Shown: positions 25,267-33,218 of the stretch, one piece after another
Numbering within the stretch: position 1 is the stretch's first letter
Layout of the letters: each line of letters begins with the position of its first letter
NCBI RefSeq assembly: GCF_001263415.1
Contig: NZ_LGTE01000022.1
Location: 1 to 54,145 of the forward strand
Source of the DNA: Thermincola ferriacetica
Lineage (GTDB): Bacteria; Bacillota; Thermincolia; Thermincolales; Thermincolaceae
Direction: 5' to 3'
DNA length: 54,145 nt
The notes under the pieces: model-generated
What the model was told of the DNA's origin: nothing
The model's database searches: none
Seen by the model: the letters and a program-made list of their open reading frames with translations, nothing else
Made by a program: the position numbers and the translations under genes

Positions 25267-26460
25267 ATGAAGGTTTTGGTAATTAATTCCGGTAGCTCAT
25301 CATTAAAATACCAACTGTTCGACATGAAAGAAAGACAGGCAATAGCAAAAGGGCTGGTAGAGCGAATCGGTATTCCGGGGTCCCGCCTGACCCATTACCC
25401 TGCAGACCGGGAACCTTATAGGGTGGAGCGGGAGATTAAACATCACGGTATGGCCCTGGAGATTATTTTTGATGCATTGACCCATGCCGGGCATGGAGTG
25501 ATAAACAACATTAAGGAAATTGACGCAGTTGGACACCGTGTAGTACACGGAGGAGAGATATTCAAGGGACCGGTCCTGGTGGATGATGCTGCCAAGGAGG
25601 GAATCAGGCGGCTTGCCGAACTGGCGCCCCTTCATAACCCGGCGAATCTGCTGGGTATAGAGGCATGTGAAAGACTTCTCCCCGGCATCAGGCAGGTGGC
25701 AGTATTCGATACCAGCTTTCATCACACAATACCGCCCCATGCGTACATGTATGGCTTGCCTTATAGATATTACGAGGAATACGGAATCCGCAGGTATGGA
25801 TTTCACGGGACATCCCATAAATATGTGGCCCAACGGGCCGAAGCATTGTTAAGCAGACCGCTACAGGAACTTAAAATTATATCCTGCCATTTAGGGAGTG
25901 GTTCCAGTATAACTGCCATTCTGGGCGGATGTTCGATAGATACCAGTATGGGTTTTACCCCGCTGGAAGGTCTTACAATGGGCACAAGAAGCGGAGACCT
26001 TGACCCGGCCATTATCACGTATTTAATGGAGAAAGACAATTTGTCTCCGGCACAAATCAACAAAATTCTTAACCACATGGGCGGTGTGCTGGGGGTTTCC
26101 GGCTTAAGCAGCGACTTCCGTGACCTGGAAAAGGCTGCTGCTGAAGGGAATAAACGGGCCAAGCTGGCTATTGATTTGTTTGTACACAGGGTAAAAAAAT
26201 ATATCGGCGCTTATGCAGCTGAACTAAACGGCCTTGATGTACTTATTTTCACTGCCGGTTTAGGAGAGAATTCGCCCGAGATAAGAGCAGCCATCTGTCA
26301 GGGACTGGATTACCTGTATCTATGGGTCGATCCGGAGAAAAATATGGTCCGGGGCCGGGAAGCGGATATATCAACATCGGGTTCGAGGGTAAGAGTACTG
26401 GTGATTCCTACGAATGAAGAATTAATGATAGCGTCGGAAACAATGCAATTGATAAATTAA
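25267..26460 (+). CDS. ackA: Acetate kinase
   Basis: Makes acetate and ATP from acetyl phosphate, the energy-yielding end of the ethanolamine path. The 397 residues are typical. Signatures include VLVINSGSSSLKYQL at the start, VFDTSFHHTIPPHAY, RRYGFHGTSHKYV and FTAGLGENSPEIR. AAGGAAGATG precedes the ATG. It is the last gene of the eut operon; only a small CCCG/CGGG hairpin follows. Confidence 0.97.
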   Translation: MKVLVINSGSSSLKYQLFDMKERQAIAKGLVERIGIPGSRLTHYPADREPYRVEREIKHHGMALEIIFDALTHAGHGVINNIKEIDAVGHRVVHGGEIFKGPVLVDDAAKEGIRRLAELAPLHNPANLLGIEACERLLPGIRQVAVFDTSFHHTIPPHAYMYGLPYRYYEEYGIRRYGFHGTSHKYVAQRAEALLSRPLQELKIISCHLGSGSSITAILGGCSIDTSMGFTPLEGLTMGTRSGDLDPAIITYLMEKDNLSPAQINKILNHMGGVLGVSGLSSDFRDLEKAAAEGNKRAKLAIDLFVHRVKKYIGAYAAELNGLDVLIFTAGLGENSPEIRAAICQGLDYLYLWVDPEKNMVRGREADISTSGSRVRVLVIPTNEELMIASETMQLIN

Positions 26461-26509
26461 TTGTTCCCCCGGTTATTCGGGTAATGACTTTCCCCTGCAA
26501 TGAAAAGGC

Positions 26510-26539
26510 TTGCAAATGCTCCAAAGCATATTGTATACT
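26510..26539 (+). promoter_or_regulatory. Sigma-A promoter of the ubiX-pocR-corrinoid cluster
   Basis: TTGCAA, 18 bases, TATACT, about 85 bp before the ubiX-like start. It gives the cluster from 26624 on a transcript of its own, separate from eut. Confidence 0.6.
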
Positions 26540-26623
26540 AGGTTAACAATATCTGGCGATTTATGCCATGGTAGGAGCATAACAAGCCAGGGCTTGAGCA
26601 AAGAAAGAGAGGGGAAGGAAAAA

Positions 26624-27184
26624 TTGAAATTGGTTGTTGCTATTACCGGCGCTTCAGGCGCTATTTATGGAATAAAAATAATGGAAGAAATTAAAAAGAA
26701 GGCCTTTGAAACCCACCTTATCATTAGTAAATGGGCAAGGACCACAATAGAAACAGAAACCAGGTATACAGTGAAAGAGGTTGAAAAACTGGCCACCTAT
26801 TGTTATAACGAAGATGATCTGGCAGCGCCTCTTTCTAGCGGTTCCTTTAAGTGGGACGGTATGGTTATTGCCCCTTGCAGTATGAAGACACTGTCCGGCA
26901 TAGCCAATGGTTATACCGACGGGCTGATTGTTAGGGCAGCCGATGTTGCTCTCAAAGAAAAGAGGCCCCTGGTGCTGATAACCAGGGAAACTCCGTTGAA
27001 TCCGATTCATCTGGAAAATATGTTAAAGCTAGCCAGGATTGGGGTTACAATTATGCCGCCTGTACCTGCTTTTTACGCGGCGCCGGCAACGATTGACGAT
27101 ATAGTAAACCAGACTGTTGGAAGGGCGTTGGACCTGTTAGGCATAGAGACTGATTCCGTGAAACGTTGGGGCGGAAAAACCTAA
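26624..27184 (+). CDS. ubiX: UbiX-type flavin prenyltransferase
   Basis: Makes prenylated FMN, the cofactor of UbiD decarboxylases, from FMN and dimethylallyl phosphate. The product has 186 residues with the family text VVAITGASGAIYGIK, PCSMKTLSGIANGYTDGLIVRAADVALKE and RETPLNPIHLENM. The TTG at 26624 has AGAGAGGGGAAGG upstream and gives the normal family length. No UbiD homologue is in the window, and the neighbours are a regulator and a corrinoid protein, so its substrate partner here is unclear. Confidence 0.9.
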   Translation: MKLVVAITGASGAIYGIKIMEEIKKKAFETHLIISKWARTTIETETRYTVKEVEKLATYCYNEDDLAAPLSSGSFKWDGMVIAPCSMKTLSGIANGYTDGLIVRAADVALKEKRPLVLITRETPLNPIHLENMLKLARIGVTIMPPVPAFYAAPATIDDIVNQTVGRALDLLGIETDSVKRWGGKT

Positions 27185-27213
27185 TAACGACATAGGTCGC
27201 GGGAGGGAAAATT

Positions 27214-28509
27214 ATGAGCGGACTTATGGATTTATTGCATCATGTATCGGAAGACGTTTTATTGAGAATTTTATCATCCTTTACTGCGGCTACCGGACTT
27301 AATGCAATTATAGTGGACAGGGACGGCCGGACGCTGCTCCCAGCAAACTCTGAAAAGGATTGTACATTTTGTAGGATTATTAAGGGTGACCCTGTCGGTT
27401 GTAATAAATGCAGGGGGTCTTATGCAAGGGCCGGCTTGCAGGCGGCCCAGTTCGGGGAACCTTATATTTTTCGGTGCCATGCCGGATTGGTAGCTTTTGC
27501 GGCCCCCATTGTGATTGAAGGTACACTTTTAGGTTCCATTATTTGTGGGCAAGTACTAATGTGGGAACCGGAAGACTTCTTTTGGGAAGAAATTTCAGAG
27601 ATGACCGCCGGATTAAACGTAAAACAAGGCGAATTAATAAAGGCAGCCGGGGAGTTGGAGGTGCTATCCGGCCGCAAGGTACAAGCCGCAGCTGACCTGT
27701 TATTTGTTGTGGCTAACCATGTTATGCAAAGTAGTAACGTGGCGGTACAGCAGCGTAAGGAAATCGCTCGCCGGCAGGCGCAGTTAAACGATGAAATTCG
27801 CCAGCGCAAAGAGTTGGAACAAAAACTTGTCGAAGTGGAAGGCCGCATTTATGGCCACTCTATGCTGCAGAAGGAAAAAGAATTAATGGCGGCGGTGCGA
27901 CTTGGCGACAAAGAAAATGCTATGAACCTGTTGAACTGGTTAGTTTCCGACCTGGTCGAAAAATTTGTGGCTAAACCGCGTGTTTTTAAGGTCCGTATCC
28001 TGGAATTAATGGTTACTATTTCCCGGGCTGCGGCGGAAGCGGGCGCAGACCCGGATAAGCTGCTCGATTTGAACTACCGTTATCTCGATGAATTTTCCCG
28101 GAATGAGCGGGTAGACGAGCTGTCCAACTGGATTTTCAAAGCTCTGGATAGTATAATGGACATTATTTATGGTAATGTCAACCTAAAACACCTTGAGGTA
28201 ATAGAAAGGGCAACGGAATTTATCCGGAAAAATTATGACCGCAACCTAAGTCTCAACGATATTGCCCAGGCTTGTTTTATCAGCTCGTATCATCTCAGCC
28301 ACATCTTTAAGGAACAGTTGAATTGCACCATTATGGAATATTTGACCAGGGTGCGCATGGAAGAGGCCAAGAAAATGTTGTCCAATCCCCGTTTCACTAT
28401 AATAGATATTGCTGAAAAAATCGGTTACAACGACCCCGGGTATTTTTGCCGGGTCTTCAAGAAAAAAGAAGGAATCACCCCGTCCGCTTATAAGAAGCAG
28501 TTGATGTAA
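27214..28509 (+). CDS. PocR-domain AraC-family regulator
   Basis: Transcription regulator of 431 residues. The N-terminal PocR sensory domain (about 8-175) has a cysteine pattern C50-X2-C53, C63-X2-C66 and C88. A coiled segment (about 185-215) and a helical region follow, then a C-terminal AraC-type double helix-turn-helix (about 330-428; SLNDIAQACFISSYHLSHIFKE and DIAEKIGYNDPGYFCRVFKKKEG). PocR itself controls B12-dependent propanediol use; ligands proposed for the domain include small hydrocarbon derivatives. It lies directly upstream of an orphan corrinoid protein gene and may control it or the adjacent eut operon. Confidence 0.9.
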   Translation: MSGLMDLLHHVSEDVLLRILSSFTAATGLNAIIVDRDGRTLLPANSEKDCTFCRIIKGDPVGCNKCRGSYARAGLQAAQFGEPYIFRCHAGLVAFAAPIVIEGTLLGSIICGQVLMWEPEDFFWEEISEMTAGLNVKQGELIKAAGELEVLSGRKVQAAADLLFVVANHVMQSSNVAVQQRKEIARRQAQLNDEIRQRKELEQKLVEVEGRIYGHSMLQKEKELMAAVRLGDKENAMNLLNWLVSDLVEKFVAKPRVFKVRILELMVTISRAAAEAGADPDKLLDLNYRYLDEFSRNERVDELSNWIFKALDSIMDIIYGNVNLKHLEVIERATEFIRKNYDRNLSLNDIAQACFISSYHLSHIFKEQLNCTIMEYLTRVRMEEAKKMLSNPRFTIIDIAEKIGYNDPGYFCRVFKKKEGITPSAYKKQLM

Positions 28510-28530
28510 GACAGAAAGGAAGAGAGGAAT

Positions 28531-29166
28531 TTGTATCTTGCGCAGATAGCTTATGCCCTTAAAACAGGAGATACGGCGGAAATTCGGCGCCTGACCGCCA
28601 TGGCTCTGGAGGAGGGCGTCTCGCCCGAACAAATTCTTAATGAAGCATTGATTCCCTCTATGGAAGAAGTGGGCCAGCAGTTCAGGGGAAGTGAGATATT
28701 TATTCCTGAGGTTATGAAATCTGCCCGGGCTATGCATGGAGCTATTCGCCTGTTGCAGCAGAAACTTGTTTATTCACCGAAACAGGAAAAGACGGTTAAG
28801 ATTCTCATCGGAACAGTAGCCGGCGATCTACATGATATCGGGAAAAACCTGGTCAGTATGTTTTTGACAGCTAAAGGGTATGAGGTTATTAACCTGGGGA
28901 TAGATGTACCCGTTGAGGATTTTGTTTGGGCTGTACGGAAACATAAACCGCATGTTTTGGCCATGTCGGCACTGCTGACAACAACAATGCCGTCCATGCT
29001 CGATACAATTAACGAATTAAAGAGAGTCGGGTTAAGGGATAAAGTAAAAGTTCTTGTCGGTGGGGGGCCGGTAACGAAGCAATTTGCCGAAGAAATAGGC
29101 GCCGACGGTTACGGGTATGATGGTAAAGCCGCTGTTGACTGGGTGGCGGAACACGTTAAAATTTAG
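28531..29166 (+). CDS. Orphan corrinoid protein (MttC/MtgC family)
   Basis: Second methyl-carrier corrinoid protein, 211 residues. It has the cap helical region and DLHDIGK with the cobalt ligand at His101, then INLGIDVP and SALLTTTMPSM. The TTG at 28531 follows AAAGGAAGAGAGG. No methyltransferase gene is next to it; its neighbours are a PocR regulator and DUF2284/MoxR/VWA genes. Its methyl donor enzyme may be encoded elsewhere, or it may serve as a sensor. It ends in TAG and is followed by a hairpin. Confidence 0.9.
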   Translation: MYLAQIAYALKTGDTAEIRRLTAMALEEGVSPEQILNEALIPSMEEVGQQFRGSEIFIPEVMKSARAMHGAIRLLQQKLVYSPKQEKTVKILIGTVAGDLHDIGKNLVSMFLTAKGYEVINLGIDVPVEDFVWAVRKHKPHVLAMSALLTTTMPSMLDTINELKRVGLRDKVKVLVGGGPVTKQFAEEIGADGYGYDGKAAVDWVAEHVKI

Positions 29167-29179
29167 AAGAATATGAAAG

Positions 29180-29203
29180 CGCTTTTTGCTTTGGCAAAAA
29201 GCG
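29180..29203 (+). terminator. Hairpin after the orphan corrinoid gene
   Basis: CGCTTTTTGC / GCAAAAAGCG, a perfect 10-bp stem with a 4-base loop, followed by ATGTTTTATAAA. The tail is weak, so partial termination and lower expression of the genes after it is the likely effect. Confidence 0.6.
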
Positions 29204-29238
29204 ATGTTTTATAAAGAAATTTTTTAGGGGTGATGTCT

Positions 29239-29790
29239 TTGGAAAGCGGGAACGACTTATTTAATTATCTTAAAGATATTGCCAATAATTGCGGAGGAAA
29301 CCTTCTGGAATTAAACATTAAACACATAAAACCCAAACAGAGCATCCGGTTAAAATGCCAGATGCCATTGTGCAGACACTACGGTGTCTGTAAAGTTTGC
29401 CCTCCCTTTATTCCGAGCGTTCAAGAATTTACAGAAGCCTTGAGTGATTACAGCAAGGCATTTCTTATTGTTTACCGGGAAAGAATTTCTGATATAGAAG
29501 AATACAGGAAGGACTATGCCGCAGAACTTAAACTGGCTGAAATAGTACACAACCTTGAAGCAGCCGCCTTTAAGCGCGGCGAATATCAGGCTATAGGGCT
29601 GGTTGTAGGCGGTTGCAAACTATGTGAAAAATGCGCACCCCCCGGAGAGTCGTGCCGTCACCCCAGAAAGGCCCGCCCTAGCCCGGAAGGACTTGGGATT
29701 GATATAACCAAGCTGGCCAGGGAAGCCGGTGTGCCTATTGAATGGCCGCCTAAAGAATATGTGCATTTGCTTGGATTGCTGTTAATATAG
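29239..29790 (+). CDS. DUF2284 predicted metal-binding protein
   Basis: Cysteine-rich protein of about 183 residues. Two clusters are seen: CRHYGVCKVCPPF in the N-terminal half and CKLCEKCAPPGESCRHP in the C-terminal half, followed by RPSPEGLGIDI. Such proteins are described as metal-binding and occur often near corrinoid methyltransferases; the function is not established. TTG 29239 is chosen because AGGGGTGAT is 5 bases upstream; GTG 29230 and ATG 29233 lie inside that ribosome site. It ends in TAG, and the next ORF is in the same frame. Confidence 0.83.
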   Translation: MESGNDLFNYLKDIANNCGGNLLELNIKHIKPKQSIRLKCQMPLCRHYGVCKVCPPFIPSVQEFTEALSDYSKAFLIVYRERISDIEEYRKDYAAELKLAEIVHNLEAAAFKRGEYQAIGLVVGGCKLCEKCAPPGESCRHPRKARPSPEGLGIDITKLAREAGVPIEWPPKEYVHLLGLLLI

Positions 29791-29826
29791 CCGATAAAGC
29801 GATTGGAAGACAGGAGTGTAATAAGG

Positions 29827-30777
29827 GTGCTTAAAATTTATACTAATTTGGTGAAGACAGTAGTAGGGCGGAACCGTGAGCTGAAAGCCATTCTTTCTGC
29901 TATTGATGCAGGTAAACATATCTTGTTGGAAGGGCCGCCGGGGACCTCAAAATCTACTATATTACGCAACATTGCCAGGGAAGCTAAAATGCCCTTTTAC
30001 ATAATAGAAGGGAATATTGATTTAACGCCGGGAAAGCTGGTTGGCCATTTTAACCCGGCCAAAGTGATGGCCGATGATTACCGGCCGGAATACTTTGAAA
30101 AAGGACCTCTTACCAAAGCCATGGAGGAAGGAGGAATCCTGTATATAGAGGAGTTTAACCGGATGCCGGCCGATGTGTCTAATGTACTCATTACTCCCAT
30201 GGAAGAAGGGGAGCTTTTTATTCCAAGGTACGGCACTGTTAAAGCCGCTGACAGATTTACGGTTGTTGCTTCCCAAAACCCTTACGATGATGTAGGTACT
30301 GTGCGGGTAAGTCGGGCCTTCATGGACCGGATCTGCCTGATAAAAATGGAATACCAGCCCCAACAAGAGGAAGAAATTATTGTTAAACGAAAGACCGGCT
30401 GTACAGATCAAAGGATTATTGAGTTGGCTGTTAAATTTGTCAGGAAAACGCGGGAACACCCTGATATAAAGATGGGTGCTTCAGTCAGAGCGGCCATTGA
30501 TATAGTTGATATATTTAACAGCCTGCAGAAGTTGGATACTTTTATTGATGAAAATATACTAACTGCTGCCCGTATGGCTCTGGGCAATAAAATTTGGCTC
30601 AACGAGATTACTACGAAAACGGTGGATAAAATAATTGAAGCTATTTGGGAAGATTTAAGGGCAGACGTAAGTAACCTTAAGGAATTAAATGAAGGCAATG
30701 TAGGTGCGGTAAGTTCGCATAACGGACCTCCGGCTATAAATGGGGAAAAAGAGTTAAAAAAAAGGAACCTGGTATAG
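29827..30777 (+). CDS. MoxR-family AAA+ ATPase
   Basis: AAA+ ATPase of about 316 residues. Walker A GPPGTSKS (about 36-43), Walker B ILYIEEFNRMP and sensor-1 VVASQNP are visible. MoxR proteins work with a VWA partner to insert cofactors or remodel enzymes (NorQ/NorD, CbbQ/CbbO, CoxD/CoxE); the VWA gene follows directly. GTG 29827 is chosen for AGGAG 10 bases upstream; the frame stays open to a TTG at 29803 and is in phase with the DUF2284 gene across one TAG. It ends in TAGTAG. The client enzyme is unknown; the corrinoid neighbours are candidates. Confidence 0.88.
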   Translation: MLKIYTNLVKTVVGRNRELKAILSAIDAGKHILLEGPPGTSKSTILRNIAREAKMPFYIIEGNIDLTPGKLVGHFNPAKVMADDYRPEYFEKGPLTKAMEEGGILYIEEFNRMPADVSNVLITPMEEGELFIPRYGTVKAADRFTVVASQNPYDDVGTVRVSRAFMDRICLIKMEYQPQQEEEIIVKRKTGCTDQRIIELAVKFVRKTREHPDIKMGASVRAAIDIVDIFNSLQKLDTFIDENILTAARMALGNKIWLNEITTKTVDKIIEAIWEDLRADVSNLKELNEGNVGAVSSHNGPPAINGEKELKKRNLV

Positions 30778-30791
30778 TAGAAAAAGTTTCT

Positions 30792-31631
30792 TTGGCAGGG
30801 TACCGCGAAGGGCCGTATCATTACCGGATTGCCCAGTATTTAAATACGCATCCGGGAGATTTGCAGGAATTTGTTGAAACCGCCAATTCGCTGGATGATT
30901 TTGCCAAAGTTTTTGACATGCTGAAACCTCGGGTTCGGGCTTTAGCGGTAAAATTTGCTTCCCGCATAATTACCAAGACGGCAAAGCAAATTGCCGATAC
31001 GGGATATAGGTCCGGGAAACTGAAGATTGTTAAGGGCTTCCCGGAGACCGGTGAAATAGATTTGGACCGCAGCCTGGAATACTTCATGGATGAACCGGAA
31101 CGGGGAATCCTGGACAACCTCGCTACATATAACCGGCTGAGAGAAAAAAGCGCTTTTGTGATTATGATTGATCACAGTTACTCGATGAGGGGCTTAAAAA
31201 TTGTTTTGGCTGCTATTACAGCGGCAACAATAGCTTATCATTTTAAAACGGATTTTTCAGTTTTGGCATTTAGCAATAAAGTAAAAGTTCTTAAAGCGAT
31301 AAACCATATGACTGGACCGGAAAAAGTCGTGGAACAGTTGTTTGACCTGAAACTGCAGGGGGATACTAATGTACGTCTTGCATTGGAGGAAGGATTGAAG
31401 CAGGTTAGTGATTTTGCCGAGAAAAAGGGCTTAATACTGACAGACGGCTCTTGGAATACAGGAGGTAATCCCCTGGACATGGCAGCAAAGTATGACAAAC
31501 TAAATGTTATTGGTTTCCCGCCGGCTAACCCGGACAAAGTCAAACTACTTTCCAACCGGGGAAAAGGGGAATTTGCCTTTGTAGAGACGGAGAAGCAAAT
31601 TGCCAATGCTATAATCAAATGCCTTAATTAA
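30792..31631 (+). CDS. VWA-domain protein (CoxE/NorD-like partner of MoxR)
   Basis: Protein of 279 residues with a C-terminal von Willebrand A domain. The MIDAS metal motif DHSYS is at 127-131, with TNVRLAL and ILTDGSWN as the later MIDAS segments. It follows the MoxR gene by 14 bases, which is the standard pairing. The TTG at 30792 is the first usable start; its ribosome site is poor. Likely the substrate-adaptor half of an ATP-driven activation machine. Confidence 0.86.
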   Translation: MAGYREGPYHYRIAQYLNTHPGDLQEFVETANSLDDFAKVFDMLKPRVRALAVKFASRIITKTAKQIADTGYRSGKLKIVKGFPETGEIDLDRSLEYFMDEPERGILDNLATYNRLREKSAFVIMIDHSYSMRGLKIVLAAITAATIAYHFKTDFSVLAFSNKVKVLKAINHMTGPEKVVEQLFDLKLQGDTNVRLALEEGLKQVSDFAEKKGLILTDGSWNTGGNPLDMAAKYDKLNVIGFPPANPDKVKLLSNRGKGEFAFVETEKQIANAIIKCLN

Positions 31632-31946
31632 ACAGATTCATGTTACACTGGCAAAACAACAATACCTATCCTGAAGTTTTTGCCTTTTAAAGGGACAAAG
31701 CTTTATTTTTTTATGCTTGCTAGAGTTGTTAGCAATATTCTACTCGAAAACGCAAGATGTTACATATTCTGCACAATATCATCTATGGGATTTGAAAACT
31801 TTTTATCAGATAATTTTAATAAAGAAAGGAACAAGCGGGACAAGCAACAAGAAATTGTCAAAAAATTTTGAAAGGGGGAAAAATGGGGAAAATTATCGTC
31901 AACTTATTTTGGGGCGAACTAATGACAGGGGAAAAGGAGGATATGA
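31632..31946 (+). other. Gene-free AT-rich stretch before phosphotransferase 2
   Basis: About 315 bases of AT-rich DNA. Short overlapping open frames here have no ribosome sites that suit them and no recognisable sequence. No clear sigma-54 element was found (TGGCA at about 31653 lacks a GC at the right distance), so regulation of the next operon may differ from that of the first kinase. Confidence 0.5.
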
Positions 31947-33152
31947 ATGGACACATCAAAAATGCAGCAATTTCCCGAACTGACAACCGACAGGATTTTT
32001 GGCTTGTATATAGAGAGCGAAGAGAACAAAAAAAGGTCCGAAGAGCTATATAAAGCCCTGGACCAGGCCTTTATCTGGTCCATAATTTCAGAAGTCGTTG
32101 CTCATTATGACATTGGCAAGGTTACAGAGCTTTATGAAATTTTCGGCGGGTATGTGAACAGGAGTTTTGGGATCTATACCGAGAAGGACGGGCAAAAGCA
32201 GGAGTTTTTTGTGAGGCTTTACAAAAAGGGTGTAACTGAAAAGGAAATTATGTTTGAACATTCCCTGCTTGACTTTGTTAAGGCAAACGGTTTGGATATG
32301 GCTGCCGGAATCTACCGGACAAAAGACGGCAGAAGTTTTCTGAAGAAGATTATTGGAACCGGGGAAAAAGCTGAAGAGCGGTATTTTGCTGTTTACGAAT
32401 TCCTTCCGGGCGAAGACAAGTATACCTGGGTTGAAAACGTGCTTACGGATGAGGAATTTGCCAGCATAGCAGAGATACTGGCCACGTTCCATAATGCGGC
32501 CAGGGGATTTGATCCCAAAGGTTTGGAAAGAGTGGAGCCAAAAATTCTGGAACTCATTCCCACTTTGAAAGCCAAATTCAAGGAATACGCGGAAACTGAC
32601 TGGAAAGATAAGTTTACTGAATATTTCCTGAAAAACCTTGACTCTATTTTGGAAGAGATAGATCGGATAAAAATACCGGCCGAAGAATTGGCCAAAATGC
32701 CCATGAATCCCATCCACTGCGATTTCCATCCGGGAAACCTGAAATATGCTAACAATAAAGCCGTAGGTATTTTCGATTTCGACTGGTCCAAGATAGATCT
32801 GAGGCTGTTTGATATCGGGTTGGGTCTGGTTTATTGCTGTAGTTCGTGGATAGATGAAACAGACGGGACAATGATGCTTGACCAGAGTGCCATATTCTTG
32901 AAAGCCTATCAGAACAAACTCAAAGAGCTTGGCGGGTTAGAGCCTCTCAACGAAGTGGAAAAGAAACATTTACCCACTATGTTGGCAGCCGGTAATATGT
33001 ATTTAATTTTCTGGGCTCTTAGGGATTATTACAGTAATTTAGGCGAGCTGAACGTGTTTGAATACCTGACCTATTTGCAGCACCAGGTTAAGTTAATGAA
33101 CTGGATTCGGAAAAACTGGGATGTGCTCCTGGAAATTGCTAATAGCATTTAA
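31947..33152 (+). CDS. APH/choline-kinase-fold phosphotransferase, paralogue 2
   Basis: Second kinase paralogue, 401 residues, aligned residue for residue with the protein at 8459 through at least position 290. The catalytic loop HCDFHPGN is at 257-264 and GIFDFDW at 274-280. FLPGEDKYTW and ATFHNAAR-FDP-G-ERVEP are shared with paralogue 1. AAGGAGG lies 6 bases before the ATG. It is followed by a second MttB-type methyltransferase, so both copies stand next to methylamine genes. Substrate unknown. Confidence 0.85.
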   Translation: MDTSKMQQFPELTTDRIFGLYIESEENKKRSEELYKALDQAFIWSIISEVVAHYDIGKVTELYEIFGGYVNRSFGIYTEKDGQKQEFFVRLYKKGVTEKEIMFEHSLLDFVKANGLDMAAGIYRTKDGRSFLKKIIGTGEKAEERYFAVYEFLPGEDKYTWVENVLTDEEFASIAEILATFHNAARGFDPKGLERVEPKILELIPTLKAKFKEYAETDWKDKFTEYFLKNLDSILEEIDRIKIPAEELAKMPMNPIHCDFHPGNLKYANNKAVGIFDFDWSKIDLRLFDIGLGLVYCCSSWIDETDGTMMLDQSAIFLKAYQNKLKELGGLEPLNEVEKKHLPTMLAAGNMYLIFWALRDYYSNLGELNVFEYLTYLQHQVKLMNWIRKNWDVLLEIANSI

Positions 33153-33218
33153 TCAATCCGCCTGGAAAGGGCCTATTGCCGGGAACACAAAATCATAACT
33201 AAAAGGGAGTGTTACATC

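Noticed and set aside
31640-31675. Sigma-54 promoter before kinase paralogue 2
   Set aside because: CTGGCAAAACAACAATACC has a GG but no GC ten bases later.
31680-32053. Small overlapping genes before kinase paralogue 2
   Set aside because: No suitable ribosome sites, low-complexity composition and overlap with the kinase start.
33150-33190. Sigma-54 promoter before the second methyltransferase
   Set aside because: CTGGAAAGGGCCTATTGCC has a 12-base gap where 10 is required.
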